Positions 10,269 through 22,076 are shown, counted from the first letter of the stretch. The stretch: DNA of 64,000 bases from Allodiplogaster sudhausi (GCA_945643635.1 CALZFC010000319.1:67001-131000); one strand, 5' to 3'. The notes: a model not told the origin generated them from the sequence alone. A program made the numbers and translations.

Positions 10269-11567
10269 TCTCTCTAATGCCACTGCAGCGTCTCTCGTGG
10301 ATGTTCTTCATGACGTTGTCTGGCCGCCACGCCGGGCTGTCTTCCTGCGCGAGAGAGCGAGAGGCAGAGAGACAGAGAGAAGGTGAGGGAAGAGAGAGAG
10401 AGAGAGAGAGCGAAAGAGAGAGAGAGATATAGAGAGAAAAAGAATGGATTGAAAGACAGCGAAAATGTAAGAAACCGAGTCAAATCCGAGGTTAAAACAG
10501 CGCTGCTTGTGTTTTATTGTCACACATATTTTGTTGGGAACAAGTAGGAACCCTTCAGCTTCCACTACCTCCCTCTATTTCTTCATCTTCCTCTCTTTCT
10601 CCCTCTTTCTCCCTCTTCCTCTCTCTCTCTCCCACTCTCTCTCGTGGCCTAAAGATTCCACTGCAGCATCACTCGTAGATGTTCTTCATCACAGTCTGGC
10701 CGTCTCCGGGCTGTCTTCCTGTGCGAGTGAACGAGAGGCAGAGAGACAGAGATTTATTTATTTATTTATCGTACATGAAATTAATATTTCGATGTGACAG
10801 CACAAAAATATAGGAAGGAACGATTTAAATCGAATAGCGTTATATATTGGGGTGGAAGGGGGGGGGGATAGGGATCGACGCCCACGAGTCGCACCAAGCC
10901 GGGGGCGCCACTGCCCGGCCTCGTCTTTGCCAGAGACGGTACAAGCTGGAGAGGAACAGCAGGGGGCTTGACTCGCGGTTGTCGATGGGGTCTTTAGAAT
11001 GAAGTAGGCCGGAATCCTGAGATAAGGTGAGGGAAGAGAGAGAGAGAGAGGGAAAGAGAGAGAGATATAGAGAGAAAAACATGGTTAAAACAGCGCTGCT
11101 TGTGTTTTATTGTCACACATATTTTGTTGGGAACAAGTAGGAACCCTTCAGCTTCCACTACCTCCCTCTATTTCTTCATCTTCCTCTCTTTCTCCCTCTT
11201 TCTCCCTCTTCCTCTCTCTCTCTCCCACTCTCCACCAAGCCGGGGGCGCCACTGCCCGGCCTCGTCTTTGCCAGAGACGGTACAAGCTGGAGAGGAACAG
11301 CAGGGGGCTTGACTCGCGGTTGTCGATGGGGTCTTTAGAATGAAGTAGGCCGGAATCCTGAGATAAGGTGAGGGAAGAGAGAGAGAGAGAGGGAAAGAGA
11401 GAGAGATATAGAGAGAAAAACATGGATTGAAAGACAGCGAGAATGTAAGAGACCGAGTCAAATCCGAGGTTAAAACAGCGCTGTTTGTGTTCTATTTTCA
11501 CCCACATATTTTGTTGGGAACAAGTAGGAACCCTTCAGCTTCCACTGCCTCGTTCCACTACTTCATC

Positions 11568-11616
<49 letters not shown>

Positions 11617-12525
11617 CTCTCTCTCTCTCTCTCTCTCTCGTGGCCTAAAGATTCCACTGCAGCATCACTCGTAGATGTTCTTCATCACAGTCTGGCCGTC
11701 TCCGGGCTGTCTTCCTGTGCGAGTGAACGAGAGGCAGAGAGACAGAGAGAAGGTGAGGGAAGAGAGTTAGAGGGAGAGAGAGGCAGATAGAATGACAGAA
11801 AAGTATTGGTTGAGCGAGAGTGAGTAAGTACGATACTGAGTCGAATCCGAAAATGAAACAAAGCGGCATGTGTTTCATTGTCACGTTACTGTCTGGACAC
11901 AAGAAATTATGAAGAAGCCAGCATTGCAATATCAGGAGGCTGTTTAGGCTGGTGGAGCTGAAAAACAGCCAGAAGATGGCATGAAAGGGAATGATATACA
12001 TTTTGGAATGATCAACATGATATTGATATTGTGACCGTGGTTTCGCCTTTAAATGTATGCATGTTCCCTCCCACCAACTGTGGATCTTCCGTCGACCTCT
12101 CCCTCATTCTATCTCTCTCTCTCTTTCTTTCTCCCCCACCTCTCTCTCTCTCTCTCTTTCTTTCTCCCCCCACCCCTCTCTCTCTCTCTCTCTCTCTCTT
12201 TCTTTCTCCCCCCACCTCTCTCTCTCTCTCTGTGTGTGTGTGCCTCTATTAGTGTGTTTCGGCCGGTCTCCGGTGCCATAAGGATAAATCTCCATGCAAT
12301 AAATCTCAGTGAATTTGATCAGCACATTTGCCGATAAATAGTGCAAAAGATTATGAAGAAGCCAGCCTTGCAACATCAGGTGGCTGTTAAGGCTGGTGGA
12401 GCTGAAAAGAAAGCCTGAAGCCTGAAAATGGAGGCATACCATGAAAGGTTATGCTATTATCAACATGGCCTGATATGGTGGACGTGGTTTCACCTTTGGA
12501 TGAATGTCTCTTGTTCTTCCATCAA

Positions 12526-12565
<40 letters not shown>

Positions 12566-13517
12566 TCTTGCCCTAAAGATTCTGCTGCAGCATCCATCGT
12601 GGATGTTCTTCAACTCGTAGTCTGGCCGCCTCCGGGCTGTCTTCCTGCACGAGTGAGCGAGAGACAGAGAGAAGGTGAGGGGAGAGAGAGAGAGAAAGAG
12701 AGAGACAGAGAGTCAGAGAGAGAGAGAAAGAGAGAGAGAGAGAAAGAGAGAGACAGAGAGAGAAAGAGAGAAAGAGAGAGAAAGCAAGAGACCTAATCAA
12801 ATCCGAGGGTAAAACAGTGCTGCATCACACATTTTGTTGGGATGGATTGTGAAAACTTCTGCTGAATTGTGAAGTCTGCGGCGCTACATATCTCCCAGCC
12901 TTCCTGACTCTCTCTCTCTCTCCCTCTCACTCTTGTCCTAAAGATTCTGCTGCAGCATCTATCGCGGATGTTCGTCAGGTCGTAGTCTGGCCGCCTCCGG
13001 GCTGTCTTCCTGTACGCGTGAGCGAGAGGCAGAAAGACAGAGAGAAGGCGAAGGAAAGAGAATGAGAGGTACGAGATAGTGAAAGAGAGAGAGAGAGAGA
13101 GTTAGACAGAGATTGATGGATTGAAAGACAGGGAGAAAGTAAGACACCGAGTCAAATATGAGAGTGAAACAGAGCTGCATATGTTTCATTGTCTCCCACA
13201 TATTTAGTTGGGAACTAGTGGTATCTGACGTATCCAACAAAATCTGAGTGCGACATCCCTCTCTATTTGTCGCTTCTTCTCTTTGTGTGCTCCAAACTTC
13301 TCGTCCGCCAGAAATCTCAAATGTCAATAGATCAACACTTCCACATAATAAATCTCAGTGAATTTGCTCAATGTCAGCAAATTGGCTGATGAGTACAAGA
13401 GAAAAGCAGACTATGAAGAAGCCAGCATTACAATATCAGAAGGATGTTTAGGCTGGAGAAGCTGAACAGACACCCATAAGAAAGAGGCATGATATGAGAT
13501 GTGAATGATATAAAGCC
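9700..13517 (+). repeat. Complex satellite with (TC)n/(GA)n spacers, left arm
   Basis: At least six 300-900 bp units. Each has a conserved core containing CTGCAGCATCACTCGTGGAT, GTTCTTCA and TCTGGCCGCC..GGGCTGTCTTCCTG, then GA-rich sequence, then a second core with AAACAGCGCTGC, TGTTTTATTGTCACACATAT and TTTTGTTGGGAACAAGT. The cores face alternating TC and GA tracts, so long S/L-rich or R/E-rich frames arise on both strands; these are not genes. A 250 bp segment with GGGGGCGCCACTGCCCGGCC is duplicated at about 10890 and 11240. A TGTGTGTGTG tract lies near 12232. Confidence 0.85.
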
Positions 13518-13659
13518 GCTCTCCCTTTCTCACTCTATCTCTCTCTTTGCCTCTCACTCTGCCTTAGTCTCTTTCTCTGTCTCTCTCTCTCTTTCTCTCT
13601 CTCCCTTTCTCACTCTATCTCTCTCTTTGCCTCTCACTCTGCCTTAGTCTCTTTCTCTG

Positions 13660-13690
<31 letters not shown>

Positions 13691-16670
13691 TACTCGCTCT
13701 CTCTTTCTCACTCTATCTCTCTCTAGCTCTCCCTCTCTCTCTCTCTCTCGCTATCTCTCTCTCCCTCTCTTTGCCTCTTACTCTGGCTCTATCTCGTTCT
13801 CTGTCTGTCTCTCTTTCTCTGTGTATGTCTGTGATTGAATATCTGTCTCATACATTTCGCTTCTGTGCAGATCCAGAGACAAATAACAGACCCCGCGTCC
13901 ATACGGATGTGGAGAAAGAAAATAGCTGTACGTGCAAATTAAGAGACAAATTACAGACACAGCGTTTAAATGGAAGAATAAAATACATTTTGACGGTGAA
14001 ATCCTATGGCGTAACACAGTTGAATTTGTTTCATTGTCGCACACAGAATTTGTTGGATAATAGAGGCATCTCTTCTACTTATACACTCTCTCTGCTTCTC
14101 TCTGTGTCTGTCTTGTACAATTTCTTTCTCGCTTTCTCTCTCCTTCTCTCTGCCTCTCTTTGTCGGTTGCAGAATTGTCGTTTGTCACTTTGCCGAAATC
14201 TCCGATGCGTATCGATCGCCTAATTCAATGTAGTAAACGTCAATTCATTCCAGCAGCACATTTCTCCGATTGGCCGATTATGAACAATTAATTATTAGAT
14301 CTCGTTTCATAAGCTTACAAGACAAATGAAAAAAACTTAGGATTTGTGAATAGAAATGGGTATGCTAATATGGCACTCAGAAGTCTTATTTAGATGAGCC
14401 CGATAATGGAATAAGCAGATTAACAATGAAAAAGGCGTATTTTTAAATATGGAAAGAACAAGAATAATTGGAAATTAAAGGACAATGGGTAATTTTCATG
14501 ACAAGGAAGTAGTTCAACCCGTCAGGAGTAATCTTGATACAGCATACTATCACCTCCTCTAGTCTCTTTCTGCAATTCTCTGTCTCACTTTCTCTGTTTC
14601 TCCCTCCCTCTTTCTCCCTCTTTCTCTCTCTCTTTTTCTCTCTCTTCTCTGTTTCTCTCTCCCTCTGTGAGCAGAAGAGTAAATTCTTGGCGCTTCGAAT
14701 ATTGAGCGGTGGCATAAAGGGTATAGAATAACGCCAAAAATTGGCTCGCCGCGCCAAAAAATGGCGTTATTCTCTACCCTTTTTGCCGCAGCTCTTCATT
14801 CGCTGAGCCAACAATTGGCAAGCGAGTGTTTCGATGTCGCACTCAGATTTTGTTGGATACAAGTGGGATCTCTTATGCTTCTATCGGAACTCTCCCACTC
14901 TCCCTCTCTCTCTCTCTCGCTCTCTCTCTCTCTCTTTCTTTCTCTCTCTCTCTCACTCTCTCTTTCTCACTCTCTCTCTCCCTCTTTCCCTCTCACTCTG
15001 GCTCTGTCTCTTTCTCTTTCTGTCTCTCTCTCTCTCTGTATGTCTGTGATTGAATGTCTGTCTCCTACATTTCTCTTCTGTACACATCCAGAGACAAAAA
15101 AAAAAACAGACCCCGCGTCCATACGGATGTGGAGAAAGAAAATAGCTGTACGTGCAAATTAAGAGACAAATTACAGACACAGCGTTTAAATGGAAGAATA
15201 AAATACATTTTGACGGTGAAATCCTATGGCGTAACACAGTTGAATTTGTTTCATTGTCGCACACAGAATTTGTTGGATAATAGAGGCATCTCTTCTACTT
15301 ATACACTCTCTCTGCTTCTCTCTGTGTCTGTCTTGTACAATTTCTTTCTCGCTTTCTCTCTCCTTCTCTCTGCCTCTCTTTGTCGGTTGCAGAATTGTCG
15401 TTTGTCACTTTGCCGAAATCTCCGATGCGTATCGATCGCCTAATTCAATGTAGTAAACGTCAATTCATTCCAGCAGCACATTTCTCCGATTGGCCGATTA
15501 TGAACAATTAATTATTAGATCTCGTTTCATAAGCTTACAAGACAAATGAAAAAAACTTAGGATTTGTGAATAGAAATGGGTATGCTAATATGGCACTCAG
15601 AAGTCTTATTTAGATGAGCCCGATAATGGAATAAGCAGATTAACAATGAAAAAGGCGTATTTTTAAATATGGAAAGAACAAGAATAATTGGAAATTAAAG
15701 GACAATGGGTAATTTTCATGACAAGGAGTTCAACCCGTCAGGAGTAATCTTGATACAGCATACTATCACCTCCTCTAGTCTCTTTCTGCAATTCTCTGTC
15801 TCACTTTCTCTGTTTCTCCCTCCCTCTTTCTCCCTCTTTCTCTCTCTCTTTTTCTCTCTCTTCTCTGTTTCTCTCTCCCTCTGTGAGCAGAAGAGTAAAT
15901 TCTTGGCGCTTCGAATATTGAGCGGTGGCATAAAGGGTATAGAATAACGCCAAAAATTGGCTCGCCGCGCCAAAAAATGGCGTTATTCTCTACCCTTTTT
16001 GCCGCAGCTCTTCATTCGCTGAGCCAACAATTGGCAAGCGAGTGTTTCGATGTCGCACTCAGATTTTGTTGGATACAAGTGGGATCTCTTATGCTTCTAT
16101 CGGAACTCTCCCACTCTCCCTCTCTCTCTCTCTCGCTCTCTCTCTCTCTCTTTCTTTCTCTCTCTCTCTCTCTCACTCTCTCTTTCTCACTCTCTCTCTC
16201 CCTCTTTCCCTCTCACTCTGGCTCTGTCTCTTTCTCTGTCTGTCTCTCTCTCTCTCTGTATGTCTGTGATTGAATGTCTGTCTCCTACATTTCTCTTCTG
16301 TACACATCCAGAGACAAAAAAAAACAGACCCCGCGTCCATACGGATGTGGAGAAAGGAAATAGGGGTATGTGCAAATTAAGAGACAAATTACAGACACCG
16401 CGCTTACATGGAAGAATAAAATACATTTTGACGGTGAAATCCTATGGCGTATCCCAGTTGCATTTGTTTCATTGTCGCACACAGAATTTGTTGGATAAAA
16501 GAGGAATGTCTTCTACTTTTACATTCGACATCTCCCTCTGCCTCTCTCTGTCTTTGTCTTGTTCTATTTCTTTCTCTCTTTCTCTCTCCCTCTCTCTAAC
16601 TCTCTTTGTCTATTCCAGAATTGTCGTTGGGCACTTTGCCGAAATCTCCGATGCGCATCGATCGCCTAAT
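13518..16670 (+). repeat. Tandem duplication, 1.22 kb unit, about 2.3 copies
   Basis: The segment starting CATCCAGAGACAAA occurs at 13868, 15085 and 16304. Units one and two (13868-15084 and 15085-16303) are near-identical. The third is partial and more diverged, ending near 16670. Each unit contains TC microsatellite, the AATTTGTTGGATA satellite core and the palindromic CCAAAAATTGG/GGCGTTATTCTCTACCC module. The region 13518-13867 is plain TC microsatellite. No gene is supported. Confidence 0.88.
14716..14783. repeat. Hairpin module with AAGGGTAGAGAATAACGCCA-type arms
   Basis: Arms of about 21 bp at 14716-14736 and 14762-14783 flank a loop containing TTGGCTCGCCGCGCC. A second copy lies at about 15932-15999. 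The same module occurs in the 1.95 kb repeat array, where the last copy has perfect arms. Confidence 0.7.
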
Positions 16671-16699
16671 TCAATGTAGTAAACTTCAATTCATTCCAG

Positions 16700-16855
16700 C
16701 AGCACTTTATGGTAGAACGGCCGGAAAAGTACGGTAGATTGTAGGCAAAACCAACGGTAAAGTTAGAGGTAAAACTTACCGTAGAACGACTAGTAAAACT
16801 TACGGTAAAACGACCTGTAATTCTTATGGTAAAGCGACCGTTAAAGTTATGCAAA
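16700..16855. repeat. Short degenerate repeats around ACGGTAAAACGACC
   Basis: Seven or more imperfect copies of a roughly 20 bp word (GGTAAAAC, ACGGTA, CGACCG variants) in 150 bp. No coding frame is convincing. Confidence 0.6.
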
Positions 16856-16860
16856 TTTAT

Positions 16861-17205
16861 TCAAACTGGGTTGTTCAAAATGTTCTCTTGACCTTCCTGG
16901 AAGGTCTTTAGTAATTTCGTAAGTAATAACCATAATTTTACCGTCTTTTTACCGTAATCTCGCAAGTTCCGACATCTTCGAATCTCCTTCTCTCTATTTC
17001 TTTCTCTCTTGCTCTCTTTCGTTCTCTTTCTATGTTTTGAATTATTCGACATTTTGAAATATACTTGCTCACTTTCTACTCATATAGAATTCACGCTTTA
17101 TGATGGTGCTGGAGAAGGTTGTCCATGCTGGAAAGTATATTAATATATAAAATGAATGGAACTTAATAGTGCAAAAAGTTGTTGGTTACTCCATCACGAC
17201 CTACC
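16861..17205. other. Unique-looking AT-rich stretch
   Basis: I see no gene, only a short TC-rich patch near 16985 and a 63-codon lysine/arginine-rich minus frame produced by it. Confidence 0.5.
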
Positions 17206-18486
17206 ACGCCTCCCATGCAGCGAACTGATCATATGTAGTACCTGAAGGTGCAGAAACGAGTGTACTCGGCGACGCGTATGTGTTTCACTTCCATCTTTCT
17301 CGTGCTCTCTCTCTCTATCTTTCTCTCTTTCTCTCTCTCCCTCGCTCTCTCTTTCTCACTCTCTCTCTCTCTCTCTCTTTGCCTCTCACTCTGGCTTTGT
17401 CTCTTTCTCTCTCTGTCTCTCTCTCTCTTTCTCACTGTCTGTTTGTACATTCCAGAATTTTTGTCGGTAACTCGATCAGAGGCCTTTCGATCGCCCTCTT
17501 TCACTACCCCTGTGCATCTCATGAGGACACTGGCACGATAGATCAATAAAACAATTGAGCGGTAAAAGCATCTATCGCGGATGTTCGTCAGGTCGTAGTC
17601 TGGCCGCCTCCGGGCTGTCTTCCTGCACGCGTGAGCGAGAGGCAGAAAGACAGAGAGAAGGCGAAGGAAAGAGAATGAGAGGTACGAGATAGTGAAAGAG
17701 AGAGAGAGAGAGAGTTAGACAGAGATTGATGGATTGAAAGACAGGGAGAAAGTAAGACACCGAGTCAAATATGAGAGTGAAACAGAGCTGCATATGTTTC
17801 ATTGTCTCCCACATATTTAGTTGGGAACTAGTGGGATCTGACGTATCCAACAAAATCTGAGTGCGACATCCCTCTCTATTTCTCGCTTCTTCTCTTTGTG
17901 TGCTCCAAACTTCTCGTCGGCCAGAAATCTCAAATGTCAATAGATCAACACTTCCACATAATAAATCTCAGTGAATTTGCTCATCGTCAGCAAATTGGCT
18001 GATGAGTACAAGAGAAAAGCAGACTATGAAGAAGCCAGCATTACAATATCAGAAGGATGTTTAGGCTGGAGAAGCTGAACAGACACCCAGAAGAAAGAGG
18101 CATGATATGAGATGTGAATGATATAAACGCCTCCCATGCAGCGAACTGATCATATGTAGTACCTGAAGGTGCAGAAACGAGTGTACTCGGCGACGCGTAT
18201 GTGTTTCACTTCCATCTTTCTCGTGCTCTCTCTCTCTATCTTTCTCTCTTTCTCTCTCTCCCTCGCTCTCTCTTTCTCACTCTCTCTCTCTCTCTCTTTG
18301 CCTCTCACTCTGGCTTTGTCTCTTTCTCTCTCTGTCTCTCTCTCTCTTTCTCACTGCCTGTTTGTACATTCCAGAATTTTTGTCGGTAACTCGATCAGAG
18401 GCCTTTCGATCGCCCTCTTTCACTACCCCTGTGCATCTCATGAGGACACTGGCACGATAGATCAATAAAACAATTGAGCGGTAAAA
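17206..18486 (+). repeat. A-B-A arrangement: 361-363 bp direct repeat flanking a copy of the arm's inner end
   Basis: A (17206-17568) and A' (18126-18486) are near-identical and contain TC tracts plus the TTCCAGAATTTTTGTCGGTA sequence. Between them B (17569-18125) is near-identical to 12955-13513, the inner tip of the left arm. B therefore exists here as an extra direct copy, and again in inverted form at 37233-37800. Confidence 0.85.
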
Positions 18487-19207
18487 TGCGGATTATTATA
18501 CATGGAATAATTGGAGCTCATGAATTGGAAATATGTATGATAGCTCAGCTCTCAGAACTCGAATTCGGATAAACGCAAAATTCACGTTATTGAAACAGCA
18601 ATTGAATTTATTTAAAAAATTATGTCAATGTAGATGTATTGTTGATTTCATAACAATCAAAAACGAAGGGTTCATGGATGGAGAAACCTAGGAAAATTAA
18701 GCCCTATAAAGAGCTTCTGAAATTATATATTAAAAAAAAATCCGATTCAGAGTTTTGATACATTATTTTCTCTCAAAAACTAAGGGTTCGTGAATGGAAA
18801 TGTGAATGGTAATTCAGAACTCTGAACAAGTAGTCGTTTAAACGCAAAATATAGTTTACAGAAACAGCACCTGATTTTATTTAAATTTTTACCAAAAACA
18901 GTCACTGTCACTGCTTAGTAAATTCATAACTCTCAAAAACTAAGGATGAATGAATTGAGATGTAAATGATAATTCAGATCTCCGAAGTCGTACTCTGTTA
19001 AACACAAAATGCACTATATATAAACAGATTCTGAATTTATTTAATTTTTTTTCCAAATACTCAATGTCAAAGTTTTGATAAATTCATAACTCTCAAACTT
19101 TTTCAGAAGCAAAGCTGCAATTTGTTCCATAGTTTTAGCAATTACCCTGCTGCATAATAATATACAAATTATCCCTAAATGTTTTTATAAAATTACCTGA
19201 TGAATAC
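18487..19207. repeat. AT-rich degenerate tandem repeat, about 170 bp unit
   Basis: Three to four units marked by CATAACTCTCAAAAACTAAG, GATAATTCAGA and TAAACGCAAAAT (near 18570, 18850, 19005) with increasing divergence. A related sequence occurs at 14300-14390. The segment ends where the 5S array resumes. No gene is seen. Confidence 0.65.
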
Positions 19208-19229
19208 TCAACGTGGTATGGTCGTAAGC
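19208..19229 (-). pseudogene. 5' 22 nt of a 5S rRNA gene
   Basis: GCTTACGACCATACCACGTT-type 5' end, complementary in content to the truncated copy at 2793-2889. The two together make one full 5S gene, with CT shared at the break. Confidence 0.85.
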
Positions 19230-19310
19230 GATAAATTCCCCTCTGTATCCCGTAGATATAGCAGTTTCCATTTAATTAATTTGGTTCAAAAATAAAACAA
19301 AAAGTATGCA

Positions 19311-19450
19311 TATTCTCAAGGATATTAAGCGGATAAGGTCAGATACTAAAATGCCAAGATGACTCTACATTATGTTCTTAGCCAAAAGGCCAAGATGACC
19401 ACACACTCTGATCATAGCCAAAAGGCCAAGATGACTATACACTCTGACAA
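19311..19450 (-). ncRNA. U2 snRNA-like sequence in 5S spacer (copy 3)
   Basis: Same layout as at 1042-1172: AGTATCTGACCTTATCCGCT followed by TAATATC, with the CTTGGCC and TTTGGCTA blocks upstream. It has a few private substitutions. Confidence 0.55.
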
Positions 19451-19705
19451 CGGGTGATTAGGATTCTACAATAAAATTTGGCACAATTGCGCCAAAGATT
19501 TCCGCAATCTCTAATCTTTATACCTCTGATGTACATTCGATGTCTGAAAATTTCGTGCAACCTGCGCCAAAATTGGCTCAAAATCTCTACCCTTTATACC
19601 TCTGCTGTACATTCGATGTCTGAAAATTTCGTGCAACCTGCGCCAAAATTGGCTTTTCTTTTTGAACTAATTTAATAGTTTTCCTTGAAGTTAAAAACAA
19701 AAGTT

Positions 19706-19823
19706 GCTTACAACACCCGGGATTCCCAAGCCGTCTCCGATCCAAGTACTAACCGGGCCCAACGTTGCTTAACTTGCCAGATCGGACGGGATGGCGTGTT
19801 CTCAACGTGGTGTGGTCGTAAGC
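19706..19823 (-). rRNA. 5S ribosomal RNA (copy 8)
   Basis: Full 118 nt, with one change from the consensus in the 5' part. Confidence 0.95.
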
Positions 19824-20111
19824 GAGAGAAGCGTATGTGTGTCACGTAGTCATACTTGCTGTACGCACGTACGTATGTATGTATGTACATGTATGTACAT
19901 GAACATGTAAATATGTACACGAAATTAAAGGATCGAATCCCGGAGATAACTTCTTCTGCACTTCTTCTGCAAGTCATCTGCACTTCTTCTGCTGCCTAAA
20001 ATTTTACACGGGATATCCTATCCTTGCTTAGTTTGAAGCCAACATGAAACAAAAAATTTCTGAAATGGCCATTAAACTATATTACTTTTTTCGTAAAGAA
20101 AACAAAAATTT

Positions 20112-20229
20112 GCTTACAACACCCGGGATTCCCAAGCCGTCTCCGATCCAAGTACTAACCGGGCCCAACATTGCTTAACTTGCCAGATCGGACGGGATGG
20201 CGTGTTCTCAACGTGGTATGGTCGTAAGC
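20112..20229 (-). rRNA. 5S ribosomal RNA (copy 9)
   Basis: Full 118 nt, with one substitution in the middle (CAACATTGC for CAACGTTGC on the plus strand). The short tetranucleotide spacer lies on its 5' side. Confidence 0.95.
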
Positions 20230-20517
20230 GAGAGAAGTGTATGTGTGTCACGTAGTCATACTTGCTTTACGCACATACGTATGTATGTATGTACATGTAT
20301 GTACATGAACATGTAAATATGTACACGAAATTAAAGGATCGAATCCCGGAGATAACTTCTTCTGCACTTCTTCTGCAAGTCGTCTGCACTTCTTCTGCAG
20401 CCTAAAATTTTACATGGGATATCCTATCCTTGCTTAGTTTGAAGCCAACATGAAACAAAAAATTTCTGAAATGGCCATTAAACTATATTACTTTTTTCGT
20501 AAAGAAAACAAAAATTT

Positions 20518-20635
20518 GCTTACAACACCCGGGATTCCCAAGCCGTCTCCGATCCAAGCACTAACCGGGCCCAACGTTGCTTAACTTGCCAGATCGGACG
20601 GGATGGCGTGTTCTCAACGTGGTATGGTCGTAAGC
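20518..20635 (-). rRNA. 5S ribosomal RNA (copy 10)
   Basis: Full 118 nt, with one substitution in the C-box region (AGCACT for AGTACT). Its 5' spacer is truncated after about 100 bp, where unrelated sequence starts. Confidence 0.94.
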
Positions 20636-20778
20636 GAGAGAAATGTATGTGTGTCACGTAGTCATACTTGCTGTATGCACGCACGCATGTATGTATGTAC
20701 ATGTATGTATGTGAACATGTAAATATGAATATGAAATTTGTAAAAGATCATTAAGAAGATACGAAGTATTCATAACAT

Positions 20779-20868
20779 CAGCACACTTAGTGTATTGGTA
20801 ACGTTCTCGGTACCAGAACTAATACCTTTGCTGCGCGGGCGGGAGAGATCGAATCCCGGAGATAGCAC
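20779..20868 (+). repeat. tRNA-derived, SINE-like sequence
   Basis: An A-box-like TTAGTGTATTGGT (about 20788-20800) and a B-box match GATCGAATCCC (20847-20857) are spaced as in a tRNA. I cannot fold a convincing anticodon arm. A truncated second copy keeps only the A-box half (about 21094-21123). The B-box half is also the piece present in every short 5S spacer. This fits a tRNA-derived SINE head rather than a working tRNA. Confidence 0.5.
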
Positions 20869-21123
20869 AGTTTTGCTTATTGGGCTAAATTAAATGAGTT
20901 TTCTTGGGTTCATTTGATGTCTTTTGGGTCTCCGAATTAAAAATATTGCATTCATGATGCCTGCAGCTAATTCTCACTAGTTATCGCTCATTTTCAATAT
21001 TCGCTCTAGAGATAAAATACTATTTACAGTAATCTATAATTATGTCATGTCACCACTCATTTAAAGGAGTAATATACATTTTAAGAGTGGAAATCAGCAC
21101 AGGTAGTGTATTGGTAACGTTCT

Positions 21124-21165
21124 CTATCCTATAGAATAAGCATATTTTTTTTGAACCAAGTTAAT
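21124..21165 (+). ncRNA. U2-like spacer, 3' fragment
   Basis: Begins inside the U2-like unit at ATCCTATAGAATAAGCATAT and continues with the T-rich Sm-like stretch. The 5' part is absent and replaced by the truncated tRNA-like sequence. Confidence 0.45.
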
Positions 21166-21210
21166 TAAATGGAAACTGCTATATCTACGATATACAGACG
21201 GGTATTTATC

Positions 21211-21328
21211 GCTTACGACCATACTACGTTGAGAACACGCCATCCCGTCCGATTTGGCAAGTTAAGCAACGTTGGGCCCGGTTAGTACTTGGATCGGAGA
21301 CGGCTTGGGAATCCCGGGTGTTGTAAGC
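21211..21328 (+). rRNA. 5S ribosomal RNA (copy 11)
   Basis: Full 118 nt on the plus strand, with two substitutions (ACTACG near the 5' end, GATTTGGC in the middle). Confidence 0.95.
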
Positions 21329-21607
21329 AAATTTTTGTTTTCATTACGAATAAAGTAATATAGTTTAATGGCCATGTCAGAATTTTTTTTGTTTCATGTT
21401 GGCTTCAAACTAAGCAAGGATAGGATATCCCGTGTAAAATTTTAGGCTGCAGAAGAAGTGCAGATGACTTGCAGAAGAAGTGCAGAAGAAGTTATCTCCG
21501 GGATTCGATCCTTTAATTTCGTGTACATATTTACATGTTCATGTACATACATACATATGTACGTGCGTACAGCAAGTATGACTACGTGACACACATACAC
21601 TCCTCTC

Positions 21608-21725
21608 GCTTACGACCATACCACGTTGAGAACACGCCATCCCGTCCGATCTGGCAAGTTAAGCAATGTTGAGCCCGGTTAGTACTTGGATCGGAGACGG
21701 CTTGGGAATCCCGGGTGTTGTAAGC
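21608..21725 (+). rRNA. 5S ribosomal RNA (copy 12)
   Basis: Full 118 nt on the plus strand with the sequence GCAATGTTGAGCC in the middle. It is followed by TAATTTTTGTTT, a good Pol III terminator. Confidence 0.95.
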
Positions 21726-21997
21726 TAATTTTTGTTTCATTTTTGAACCACTTTTTCTTCAAGGAAAACTAAAAAATTAGTTCAAAAAGATGAGCCAATT
21801 TTTGGCTCAGGTTGACGAAATTTTCAGACATCTAATGTACAGCAGAGGTATAAAGGGTAGAGATTTTGAGCCAATTTTTGGCTCAGGTTGCACGAAATTT
21901 TCAGACATCTAATGTACAGCAGAGGTATAAAGGGTAGAGATTGCAGAAATATTTGGCGCAATTGTGCCAATTTTATTGTAGAATCCTAATCACCCGT

Positions 21998-22076
21998 TGT
22001 CAGAGTGTATAGTGATCTTGGCCTTTTGGCAATGATCAGAGTGTAGAGTCATCTTGGCCATTTGGCTAAGAACATA
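21998..22076 (+). ncRNA. U2-like spacer, 5' fragment
   Basis: The two CTTGGCC/TTTGGCTA blocks are present, but the unit breaks off after GGCTAAGAACATA, before the AGTATCTG part. The array ends here. Confidence 0.5.

Larger units (their letters stand above)
4430..13517 (+). repeat. Left arm of giant inverted repeat
   Basis: The reverse complement of this 9.1 kb block is found in order at 37233-53270, interrupted there by a 5.77 kb transposon and enlarged by internal duplication. Matching landmarks include the non-LTR 3' end (4431 and 53269), the 35-codon exon (6203 and 46029), the multi-exon gene (7295-9245 and 44805-42847) and the TC satellite (9700-13517 and 42300-37233). The arms differ by scattered substitutions, small indels and a roughly 120 bp segment present only at 42602-42722. 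They are old enough to have diverged but still align throughout. Confidence 0.92.

Noticed and set aside
9680..13330. Many serine/leucine-rich and arginine/glutamate-rich open frames in the arms and the GA array
   Set aside because: They come from (TC)n and (GA)n microsatellites that lack stop codons in several frames on both strands.
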